In this document: positions 44,972-52,229 of the stretch, piece after piece | Layout: every line of letters starts with the position of its first letter | Numbering within the stretch: position 1 is the first letter of the stretch | Source: Paractinoplanes durhamensis | GTDB lineage: Bacteria; Actinomycetota; Actinomycetes; Mycobacteriales; Micromonosporaceae | Assembly (NCBI RefSeq): GCF_016862175.1 | Contig: NZ_BOML01000013.1 | Coordinates: 310,001 to 374,000 of the forward strand | Direction of reading: 5' to 3' | DNA: 64,000 nt | The notes under the pieces: model-generated | Told to the model about the DNA's origin: nothing | What the model saw: only the letters and a program-made list of their open reading frames with translations | Database searches by the model: none | Translations under genes and position numbers: made by a program

Positions 44972-46170
44972 CAGAAAACCGTTCCGGCGAAGGGCTGGGT
45001 GTCGGAGGCGAAGAGCGCGTCGGCCCGGCGCACCGCCTCGGGCGAGTGGGTGACCACCCGGCCGGCCGCGGCCAGGTGCCGCCAGCGGGTGCCGCCCAGG
45101 TAGGCGGCGGCCAGGGTGGCGACGTCGACGGTCAGGTCGGGGGCGCTCTCGGTGCGGGCCACTGCCTTGGCGCTGATCTCGTAGCGGCCGTCGTTGGCCG
45201 GGAGGAGACCGTCGTGGACCTCGATCACGACGGTCTCCTCGCTCTCGTAGGCCCGGGCCCGCAGCGCAGCCTCGACGTCGACCAGCCGCAGCCACGTCTC
45301 GTCGTGCGCCGGGCCGAGCGCCACCGACCGCCGGTCGAGCACCGCGAGCGGCAGCACGTCGTCCAGCGGCAGCGCGTCGAACGCGACCACGTCGACCAGG
45401 TCGAGGGCGAGCAGGTGCCGCCACAGGCCGGCCCGGGCGCCGTCGTTGAGCGCGACGAAATCGGTGACCGTCACGACCCGCTCCGGGCTGGTGAACCAGG
45501 AATCGGTGTTCTCCGGCCGGTAGATCGCGTAGCCGTCGTCGACGCCGCCGGTGCGGTGCACCACGACGTAGTGGGCGGTCGCGTCGGCCTCGCGCAGGAT
45601 CTGGCCGAGCCGCCACCAGCCGTGCGGCCGGTGGATGGCGCCGGTCCAGGCCGCCTGCTGGTAGATGCCGTCGAGCAGGTCCACGGTGACCTCCCCGTCG
45701 ACCAGCCGCACCTCTCCCCCGGCCGGCACCCCGGGGCGCAGACTCGCCCGCTTCAGGCCGACCCGGGCCGACTGAGTGGAACTGGCCACGCCGTAGCCGA
45801 ACCGCTCGTAGATGACCGCCTCGGACGCCCGCAGCGACGCGACCACCTCACCGCGGGCCGCGACGTCGCGCAGCTGCCGTTCGATGAGCCCACTGACGAT
45901 CCCCCGCCGGCGATGCGTCGGCAGAACCCCGACGTGGGTCACGGCCGCGTGCGGCACGCGCGCTCCGCCGGGGACAACCAACCAGCTGGTGTACGAGTCG
46001 GCCGAGCCGACGATCGTGTCGCCGTCAGCCGCGCCGAGGTATCGGCCCGGCTCGGTCAGCTCGGTCGCGTCGAGGTCGCGGAACGGCAGTCCGACCATCG
46101 CCCGCAGGAACACCCGGAAACCGGCGTTCACTTCTTCCGGCGTACGCAAATCTCGAAATTCAATGCTCAC
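44971..46170 (-). CDS. Eis-like GNAT N-acetyltransferase (GNAT + GNAT-like + SCP2-like domains)
   Basis: The 399-residue protein has a GNAT motif A (VTHVGVLPTHRRRGIVSGLI), the YERFGYGVASSTQSARV segment typical of Eis, a second lobe and a sterol-carrier-like C-terminus. It ends in Phe, whose terminal carboxylate acts in catalysis in Eis. Eis proteins acetylate amines, including amino groups on drugs and lysines. In this operon the likely role is N-acetylation of an S-substituted cysteine or related amine before oxidation. Confidence 0.9.
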   Translation of the reverse strand: MSIEFRDLRTPEEVNAGFRVFLRAMVGLPFRDLDATELTEPGRYLGAADGDTIVGSADSYTSWLVVPGGARVPHAAVTHVGVLPTHRRRGIVSGLIERQLRDVAARGEVVASLRASEAVIYERFGYGVASSTQSARVGLKRASLRPGVPAGGEVRLVDGEVTVDLLDGIYQQAAWTGAIHRPHGWWRLGQILREADATAHYVVVHRTGGVDDGYAIYRPENTDSWFTSPERVVTVTDFVALNDGARAGLWRHLLALDLVDVVAFDALPLDDVLPLAVLDRRSVALGPAHDETWLRLVDVEAALRARAYESEETVVIEVHDGLLPANDGRYEISAKAVARTESAPDLTVDVATLAAAYLGGTRWRHLAAAGRVVTHSPEAVRRADALFASDTQPFAGTVF

Positions 46171-46180
46171 GGCGGCACTC

Positions 46181-46363
46181 CTACGGGAACAAGTGAACGG
46201 CGGTCTTGCCGATGACGTCGAGGATCACGTCGGTGTTCGGCGGGTGCAGGCTGCCGGTGCGCACGTCGCGGTAGAGCCGGTCGAGCTCGTCGTCGTCGCT
46301 GAAGTACGCGGACGGCGCGGCCGTGGCGAACAGCGGCGAGGTGGAGCTGGCGATCGTGGTCAT
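46181..46363 (-). CDS. 60-residue conserved-looking small protein of the sulfur operon
   Basis: The ATG overlaps the stop of the SsuD-like gene (ATGA), and the frame ends 10 bases before the Eis gene, so the space is filled exactly as in a coupled operon. The peptide has an N-terminal Ser/Thr/Ala part, then FSDDDELDRLYRDVRTGSL and PNTDVILDVIGKTAVHLF. No signal, Cys or metal motif is seen. I do not recognise a family. A regulatory or chaperone role for the monooxygenase is conceivable. Confidence 0.65.
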   Translation of the reverse strand: MTTIASSTSPLFATAAPSAYFSDDDELDRLYRDVRTGSLHPPNTDVILDVIGKTAVHLFP

Positions 46364-47475
46364 GCTTCGGCTCCGTTTCCGCCGACGAGGCCGCGGCGGC
46401 GCAACTCGGCACCGGCACCCTCGGCGAAGTGGTAAGCCTCTTCCAGATGGGGTTGACCGGAGAGGATGAAGTGGTCGATGCCGAGGTCGTGGTACTCGGC
46501 GATGCGGTCGGCGACCTCGGTGTGGCTGCCCACGATCGCGGTGCCGGCCCCACCCCGGACCAGGCCGTAGCCGGCCCAGATGTTGGGGTAGACCTCCAGG
46601 TTGCGGCGGTCGCCGCCGTGCAGGGCCCGCATCCGCTGCTGGCCGACCGACTCGGTGGCGGCCAGGTCGCGCTGGGTCTGCTCGATCCGGCGGTCGTCGA
46701 TGTTGTCGAGCAGCCGGTTCGCCTCGGCCCAGGCCTGCTCGGCGGTGTCCCGGCTGAGCACGTGGAAGCGGATGCCGAAGGACAGGGTCCGGCCCGCCTC
46801 GGCGGCCAGCCTGCGCATCCGGGCGAGCCGCTCGGCGATCTGCGGCGGTGTCTCGCCCCAGGCCAGGTAGGTGTCGACGGTGCGCGCCGCCACGCGCTCC
46901 GCCGACGGACTCGCCCCGCCGAAGAAGACCGCCGGCGGCTCGTACGGCTCGAACGGGATCCTCGCCTGCTCGATGTCGTAGTGCTTACCGTGGAAGTCGA
47001 ACGGCTCGGCGGCGCCGCTCACCCCGCGCAGCACGGTGAGGAACTCCTCGGTGCGGTCGTAGCGCTGGTCGTGGTCGAGGTGGTCGCCGAAGCGGCGCTG
47101 CTCCACCGAGTCCCCGCCGGTGACCACGTTGAGCAGCAGCCGCCCGCCGGACACCCGCTGGAAGGTGGCGGCCTGGTGGGCGGCCAGGGTCGGCGAGATC
47201 AGCCCGGGCCGGAACGCGACCAGGAACTTCAGCCGGGTGGTCAGCGCGGACAGTGCGGCCGTGGTGATCCAGGCGTCCTCGCACCAGGTGCCGGTCGGGG
47301 TGAGGACCGCCTCGAAGCCGAGGTCCTCGGCGGCCCGGGCGATGCCGCTGAGGTAGGCGACCGACGGCCTACGGAACCCGTCGCGCAGCAGCGTCTTCTG
47401 CGAGCCGTCGCCGGAGCCGACGATGTCCCGGTTGTCGCCGTTGGTGGGCAGGTACCAGTGCAGATGGATCGTCAT
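46360..47475 (-). CDS. alkanesulfonate monooxygenase-like (SsuD-type) enzyme
   Basis: The 371-residue luciferase-like enzyme carries the residues expected for SsuD: the TGTWCEDAWITTAAL cysteine region, LSFGIRFHVLSRDT (the Arg-x-His pair of the active site), and IWAGYGLVRGGAGTAIVGS near the C-terminus. It should use FMNH2 and O2 to split sulfite from an alkanesulfonate or related compound. No SsuE-type flavin reductase is in the operon, so the reduced flavin must come from elsewhere. One base separates it from the preceding gene. Confidence 0.92.
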   Translation of the reverse strand: MTIHLHWYLPTNGDNRDIVGSGDGSQKTLLRDGFRRPSVAYLSGIARAAEDLGFEAVLTPTGTWCEDAWITTAALSALTTRLKFLVAFRPGLISPTLAAHQAATFQRVSGGRLLLNVVTGGDSVEQRRFGDHLDHDQRYDRTEEFLTVLRGVSGAAEPFDFHGKHYDIEQARIPFEPYEPPAVFFGGASPSAERVAARTVDTYLAWGETPPQIAERLARMRRLAAEAGRTLSFGIRFHVLSRDTAEQAWAEANRLLDNIDDRRIEQTQRDLAATESVGQQRMRALHGGDRRNLEVYPNIWAGYGLVRGGAGTAIVGSHTEVADRIAEYHDLGIDHFILSGQPHLEEAYHFAEGAGAELRRRGLVGGNGAEA

Positions 47476-47476
47476 C

Positions 47477-48736
47477 TCAGTGCCAGATCTCCTGGTGGTC
47501 ACGGTGGGTCGCCAGGTAGGCGCCGGCGCCGAAGTGGTGGTCGTAGAAGTCGGTGTCCAGGTGCTGGGCCTGCAGGTAGTTGAGGATGTGCACGCTCGGC
47601 ACCGTGCCGGGCACCTTGCCGAAGGTGTCGTCGATGTAGCGGACCTCGTCGGTGAGCAGGCGGCGGAACGTCTCGTCGTACGGCGCCGCCGACCCGCGCA
47701 CCGCCGCGTTGTCCGCCCACGGGCCGGGCGTGTCCGGGTGGAACGGGCCGCCGCGGCCGAACTTGCGCTCGGTGAACCTCTCCACCGCATCCTCGGCGTC
47801 GCGCACGTGCGGGCGGGTCAGGGTCTCGAAGACGCCGGGCAGGCCGGTCGGGTTGGGGAACGGCCAGCGGTCGTCGTGCTCGACGTGGAGGCCGAGGCCG
47901 GGCACGTCCGGATTCCCGGCGGCGCCGAGGATGGACAGCCGGTCGATCCCGTCGAACGTCCAGCCGCCCAGGCCGAGGCCGCCGAGCAGCAGGTGCCCGT
48001 TGTAGACGCTGGTGATCAGCTCGGCGCTCGCCTCGGCCAGCGTGTACTGCTCGACGAAGGACAGCGGGAACGGGTCACCGGCGTGCCGCAGCGACGGGTG
48101 GTCGCTGCCGGGGATCGGGCGGTGGTTGATGTCGTCGTAGACGCCGTAGCCGTTCTGCAGGAAGAACGCCAGGTTGGCGATCAGGTGCTGGGCGAGGTCG
48201 GCGACCGGGATGACCAGCAGCGAACCGGGGTGGTTCGCGATCCAGGTGTTGTGGCCCTCCAGGTAGGGCTCCTCGCGGGGCAGCCAGATCCGCTGGTCGG
48301 AGAGCTTGTGGTAGCGCTTGACGGTGGCTTCGAGCCAGTCCTCGTCCGGGTCCGGGGCGGCGTCCCGGCTGGACAGGAAGTAGGTGCCGGAGTCGTCGGT
48401 GAAGAAGAACTCGGTGGTGTGGAAGCCGGCCGCCGACGGGAACGTGCGCCCGCCGGCCGATCCGGAGTAGTTCGGCAAGGCCGGGGCGTAGCCCGGATGG
48501 TGCGAGATGCCGAAGTTCCAGCCGGTCACCCCGGTGACGGTGGCCAGCACCAGGGCCCGCTCCACCTCGCTGAGCGGCTGCACCGGCTTCGAGCTGCTGA
48601 AGGCGAGGGCGCCGGCCGGGATCGCGCCGCCGACCGGGAAACGGCGCGACCGGCGCCCGGTGATCGCCGAGACCAGCGGGAACTCCAGCAGGGCGGCGAT
48701 CGCCTGCTGTTCCTTGGCCGAGATGTCCAGCGTCAT
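47477..48736 (-). CDS. nitroreductase-like protein of unknown substrate
   Basis: The 419-residue protein is not easily placed. GGRTFPSAAGFHTTEFFFTDDS resembles the S-G-R-x-x-P-S-A-G-x-x-x-x-E block of nitroreductase/SagB-like flavoproteins. Other blocks are LAQHLIANLAFFLQNGYGVY and GWTFDGIDRLSILG. No membrane segment or signal is seen. If it is a flavoprotein it could be the reductase that the luciferase-like enzymes need, but this is an inference. The start overlaps the hydrolase stop in ATGA. Confidence 0.55.
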   Translation of the reverse strand: MTLDISAKEQQAIAALLEFPLVSAITGRRSRRFPVGGAIPAGALAFSSSKPVQPLSEVERALVLATVTGVTGWNFGISHHPGYAPALPNYSGSAGGRTFPSAAGFHTTEFFFTDDSGTYFLSSRDAAPDPDEDWLEATVKRYHKLSDQRIWLPREEPYLEGHNTWIANHPGSLLVIPVADLAQHLIANLAFFLQNGYGVYDDINHRPIPGSDHPSLRHAGDPFPLSFVEQYTLAEASAELITSVYNGHLLLGGLGLGGWTFDGIDRLSILGAAGNPDVPGLGLHVEHDDRWPFPNPTGLPGVFETLTRPHVRDAEDAVERFTERKFGRGGPFHPDTPGPWADNAAVRGSAAPYDETFRRLLTDEVRYIDDTFGKVPGTVPSVHILNYLQAQHLDTDFYDHHFGAGAYLATHRDHQEIWH

Positions 48737-49497
48737 GCCGTCACCGCCAGCACGAACGCCGCGACCGTATCGGCGACCCGGCGGTGGGCGACCTCGTTGA
48801 GCACGTCGTGCCCGGCGCCGTCGATCACCTCGACCCGCAGGCCGGGCAGCCGCTCCTGCCATCGCCGGACGCCGTCGAGCGGCGCGACCTGGTCGTCCTG
48901 GCCGTGCACGGCCAGCAGCGGCACCCGCAGGCCGGGCAGCTCCGCGTCGAGGCGCTCCCAGGCCGGCGGGAACGCGGCGGCCAGCAGCTCCACGATGTCG
49001 CCGGAGGTGAACGCGAGGGGGTCGGTCTCCAGCTGGTCGAGGTAGAACGGGTCGGACGACAGGGCCTCGGGGTCGAGGTCGAGGGTCTCGCCCGCCGCCT
49101 CGGTCAGCCACGCGAGCGGGGACAGCGGGGCGCCGCTGACCACCACGCCGCGGAAGTCCTCCTCCAGCGCGGTCAGCACGGCGACCAGACTGCCGAGTGA
49201 GTGGCCGCCGACCACCAGCGGTATGCCGTGCTCTCTCGCCAGCGACGCGAGAACGCGAGCGTTTTGGACGAGGTCGTCGAGCGAACCGAAATGCCCGCGC
49301 GAACCCTCGGTCAGGCCGTGGCCGATCTCGTCGAGCGCCCACAGGTCGATGCCGTGGGCGCCGAGCTCGGCGGCGTAACGGTGGTAGAGGCCGGTGTGCT
49401 CGCCGAACCCGTGCAGGAAGACCAGAGCGGCGCGCGGGTCGGGAGTGGACCAGTGGCGGTAGTAGACGCGGCCGGTGGCGCCGTCGAAGAAGGGCAT
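48733..49497 (-). CDS. alpha/beta hydrolase (monoacylglycerol lipase-like fold)
   Basis: The 254-residue enzyme has FLHGFGEHTGLYHRYA at the oxyanion strand, nucleophile Ser100 in GGHSLGS, an acid in LAVHGQDDQVAP and His in DGAGHDVLNE, so the triad is complete. The H-G-x-x-E-H pattern fits monoglyceride-lipase-like hydrolases. In this operon it may hydrolyse an ester, thioester or amide of the imported sulfur compound. The start overlaps the permease stop (TGATG). Confidence 0.88.
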   Translation of the reverse strand: MPFFDGATGRVYYRHWSTPDPRAALVFLHGFGEHTGLYHRYAAELGAHGIDLWALDEIGHGLTEGSRGHFGSLDDLVQNARVLASLAREHGIPLVVGGHSLGSLVAVLTALEEDFRGVVVSGAPLSPLAWLTEAAGETLDLDPEALSSDPFYLDQLETDPLAFTSGDIVELLAAAFPPAWERLDAELPGLRVPLLAVHGQDDQVAPLDGVRRWQERLPGLRVEVIDGAGHDVLNEVAHRRVADTVAAFVLAVTA

Positions 49498-50999
49498 CAG
49501 TTGCTCCGGTGGTCGCCGTGGACGGCGTCGAGGATGCCCAGCTCGGCCAGGCGCTCCTGCTCGGCCTCGGACAGCGTCTGGATCGAGCCGACCCGGGCGG
49601 CGATCTCCGGCTTGGTCGCCCGCAGCTGCAGGAAGCGGGCCAGGCCGACGAGGAGCAGGGCGATGAACACATACGGGAGGTACTTGTAGGCACCGGCCGG
49701 GACCGGGATCAGGTTCTTGTAGATCACGTAGAGGATGCCGGCCGCGGCCGGCACCGCGACCACCACGACGCCCGGGGTCAAGGCTTTGATCTTGCGCAGC
49801 CACAGCGGGGTCGCGATCGCCACCAGCAGGTAGGCGAACAGGTAGGCGTAGCTGGAGACGATGCCGACGTAGACGTCCCACTGGAACCGGCCGACCGAGT
49901 TGACCGTGCCGATCAGGCCGATGATGAAGCCGACCACGCTGACCAGGGCGATCGCGACGTGCGGCGTACGGAAGGAGGCGTGCACCCGGCCGAGCGAGGC
50001 GGGCAGGGCGTGCTCGCGGGCCAGGGTGAACAGGCTGCGCGCCCCGGAGTTGATGACCGCCGCGGAGAACACGATCATCGCGGTGCCGAGCGACAGCGTG
50101 ACGATGTAGGTGACCCAGCCGACGTTCGCGTTGTCGGCGACCACCGGCAGCGGGGTGCTGTCGGCGTCCAGCAGCTTCGGCCCCTGGAAGCCGAGGACCT
50201 CCGGGTAGGTGGCGAAGAGGTAGAGCGCGGACAGGATGATGACCAGCCGCAGCACCGCCCGGGGCACGTTGCGGTGCGCGTCGCGGGCCTCGTGGCCGAG
50301 GGAGGCGGAGCTCTCGAACCCGGCGTACGACCCGACCGCGGTGACCGCGGCGATCAGGGTGGTGCTGGCACCCAGATGGCTGAGGCTGAACTGCTCGGTG
50401 TCGAGGTTCGCGCCATAGTGGAGGTAGGAGGCGATCAGCACCACGAAGATCGCCACCAGCGACACGACCTCGAAGCCCAGACCCCACTTGACCGACAGGC
50501 TGACCCCGCGGAACGGCAGGTAGAAGGCGGCGGCCGAGGCGAGCACGAGCAGCAGTACCTTGATCGCCAGATGGTCGGTGTGCAGGCCGATCTCCTGCAG
50601 GAACGCGTTGAAGTAGAGCACCGCGCCGAGCACGCCGCCGGCCGCGAAGCCGATGTAGCCGAGGATCAGCGCCCAGCCGGTGACGAACGCGGCGACCGGG
50701 CCGAGGCCGTTGCCGGCGTAGGTGCCGAGCGATCCGGAGGAGACGGTCCGCTTGGCCTGGAACGAGATGAGCGCGGCGATCAGGTAGACCAGCGCGCCGC
50801 CGACGATCGCCGCCCAGAAGGCGCCTTTGCCGGCGACGAGGAACAACGAGCCGGGTACGCCGGCGATCGCGACGCTGGGGGCGGCCGCGGCCAGCCCCTG
50901 GGCGAAGACGCCGAGCCCGGACACGGCGCCGGCGGGCAGCTCTCCCCCGCCGTCGGCGGCCGGGGGTCTGGTGGTGAGGGTGGATTCGTCAGTGGTCAT
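49497..50999 (-). CDS. APC-superfamily amino acid/amine permease
   Basis: The 500-residue membrane protein has about 12 helices and the APC start pattern (GLGVFAQGLAAAAPSVAIAG, then ALISFQAKRTVSSGSLGTYAGNGLG), with GYAGFESSAS-like AVGSYAGFESSASLGHEARD in helix 6. It should import an amino acid or amine with H+. It is the first structural gene after the leader peptide. The ATG has AAAGG nine bases upstream. Its place suggests that its substrate is the compound metabolised by the operon. Confidence 0.92.
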   Translation of the reverse strand: MTTDESTLTTRPPAADGGGELPAGAVSGLGVFAQGLAAAAPSVAIAGVPGSLFLVAGKGAFWAAIVGGALVYLIAALISFQAKRTVSSGSLGTYAGNGLGPVAAFVTGWALILGYIGFAAGGVLGAVLYFNAFLQEIGLHTDHLAIKVLLLVLASAAAFYLPFRGVSLSVKWGLGFEVVSLVAIFVVLIASYLHYGANLDTEQFSLSHLGASTTLIAAVTAVGSYAGFESSASLGHEARDAHRNVPRAVLRLVIILSALYLFATYPEVLGFQGPKLLDADSTPLPVVADNANVGWVTYIVTLSLGTAMIVFSAAVINSGARSLFTLAREHALPASLGRVHASFRTPHVAIALVSVVGFIIGLIGTVNSVGRFQWDVYVGIVSSYAYLFAYLLVAIATPLWLRKIKALTPGVVVVAVPAAAGILYVIYKNLIPVPAGAYKYLPYVFIALLLVGLARFLQLRATKPEIAARVGSIQTLSEAEQERLAELGILDAVHGDHRSN

Positions 51000-51120
51000 G
51001 GCGGGGGGCCTTTCAGGCGCGGTTTTTCGGCACGGCGCGGCGGTGGAGCCGGTCGGCGGGCAGGCGTCATCGGCGCCGGGCGATCAGGCCGGCGTCAGGG
51101 CGCAGAGATGTCGGGGGGTC

Positions 51121-51207
51121 TCAGGAAGGTGAACAGCGACCGCGAGAGCCGGCGTGACGACACAGGTCGAGGTATCGCCGGCTGATGAGGTGGGCTGCCT
51201 GGGACAC
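51121..51207 (-). CDS. 28-residue leader peptide of the sulfur operon (SRRxxDLCR type)
   Basis: GTG 51207 starts a 28-codon frame containing LISRRYLDLCRHAGSRGRC before its end. This closely follows the small 'putative leader peptide' group found upstream of cysteine and sulfur-uptake operons in actinomycetes (consensus like L-x-S-R-R-H-x-D-L-x-R...C-R). It ends 121 bases before the permease ATG; in that space GC-rich short hairpins can form. The two cysteine codons suggest translation-dependent attenuation by cysteine supply. No Shine-Dalgarno is clear, so it may be read from a leaderless or near-leaderless mRNA. Confidence 0.75.
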   Translation of the reverse strand: MSQAAHLISRRYLDLCRHAGSRGRCSPS

Positions 51208-51227
51208 GCGATCACGTTAACAGAAAG

Positions 51228-51264
51228 CCTATGGGACTACTAGGGATTAGAATGCCGTGATCAA
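51228..51264 (-). promoter_or_regulatory. predicted promoter and operator of the minus-strand sulfur operon
   Basis: On the minus strand TTGATC (51264-51259) and TAGTAG (51242-51237) are spaced by 16 bases, as at 30896. A 17-bp palindrome-like element (51228-51244; CCTAT/CTAGG arms) covers the -10. The leader peptide GTG follows 21 bases later. Confidence 0.5.
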
Positions 51265-51349
51265 CAGGTGAGACATCGTTGATGAGCTGGCAACACATGC
51301 AAAATGTCCAGCCACCGGACCAGTACTTCCCGGCCGGCGTCAAACACCG

Positions 51350-52201
51350 CTACTCGCGCTGAGCGGGCCGGCCCCAGACCTCGGCCACCCGTGCGGACTC
51401 CAGCTCGGCCTGGGCGTGGCCGGCCCGGGCCGCCGCCGCCCGATGCGCCGGATCCAGCACGTTGCGGCCGAAGGCACGTTTCGCGGCCTTGTCCGGCCGG
51501 ATCAGGACGACGTCGGTGCCGAGAGCGGCGAGGTGCCGGCTCAACCTGTTCGCCGGGCCGAAGCTCGCGGTCACCGGCGCGAGGATGACGACCCGGTCGT
51601 AGCCGGCGGCGAGGTCGGCGTTGACCGGCGAACGCACGCCGCCGTCGATGAAGCGGCGATCGCCGATGGTGACCGGTGGCCAGACCCCGGGCACCGCGCA
51701 GCTGGCGCCGACCGCGTCCACCAGGTCGACATCCTGGTCGCGGTCGAAGACCACGAACTCGCCGGTCCGCGCGTCGACCGCGGTGATCAGCAGCCGGCGG
51801 TCGGGCCAGCCCTGGTCACCCAGGCGGGCCGCGATGACCGCCCGGCGATCGGCCTCCGGCAGGGTCGGCGCGGCGAGCGCCATCGCGCCGATCCGGGCCC
51901 GGGCCTTCTGGTCGTCGCGCCGGCCCACCGCCGCCCACGCCCAGCGCAGGATCATCCCCGCGCCGAGCCGGGCCGGGATCTCCGCGGCCGGCGGCGCGAG
52001 CTGGCTCGCGTACATCGCCTGCGCGTCGACGCCGCCCGCCACCAGCGCGCCCACCACCGACCCGGCGGACGTGCCGATGACCACGTCGGCGTCGGTCAGG
52101 TCGGTCCCCGCCCCGGCCCCGGCCAGGCCGGTCAGCATCCCGATCTCCCAGGCGACGCCGGTAACGCCGCCACCGCCCAGCACCAACGCACGTGTCGCCA
52201 T
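51350..52201 (-). CDS. patatin-like phospholipase
   Basis: The 283-residue protein has the patatin elements: glycine-rich oxyanion loop LGGGGVTGVAWEIGML, nucleophile Ser45 in IGTSAGS, and the catalytic Asp in FIDGGVRSPVNADLA. The Ser-Asp dyad is complete, so it should hydrolyse a phospholipid or related ester. No signal peptide is seen, so it is cytoplasmic. It is downstream of, and on the same strand as, the SGNH/beta-helix gene, and is followed by the sulfur operon control region. Confidence 0.9.
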   Translation of the reverse strand: MATRALVLGGGGVTGVAWEIGMLTGLAGAGAGTDLTDADVVIGTSAGSVVGALVAGGVDAQAMYASQLAPPAAEIPARLGAGMILRWAWAAVGRRDDQKARARIGAMALAAPTLPEADRRAVIAARLGDQGWPDRRLLITAVDARTGEFVVFDRDQDVDLVDAVGASCAVPGVWPPVTIGDRRFIDGGVRSPVNADLAAGYDRVVILAPVTASFGPANRLSRHLAALGTDVVLIRPDKAAKRAFGRNVLDPAHRAAAARAGHAQAELESARVAEVWGRPAQRE

Positions 52202-52229
52202 GACCGCACGCTATCGCTCGATCTCCCCT

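Noticed and set aside
51000..51120. Possible S-adenosylmethionine-type riboswitch in the leader of the sulfur operon
   Set aside because: Only short local GC hairpins can be drawn; no conserved riboswitch core was recognised, and the leader peptide explains the region better.
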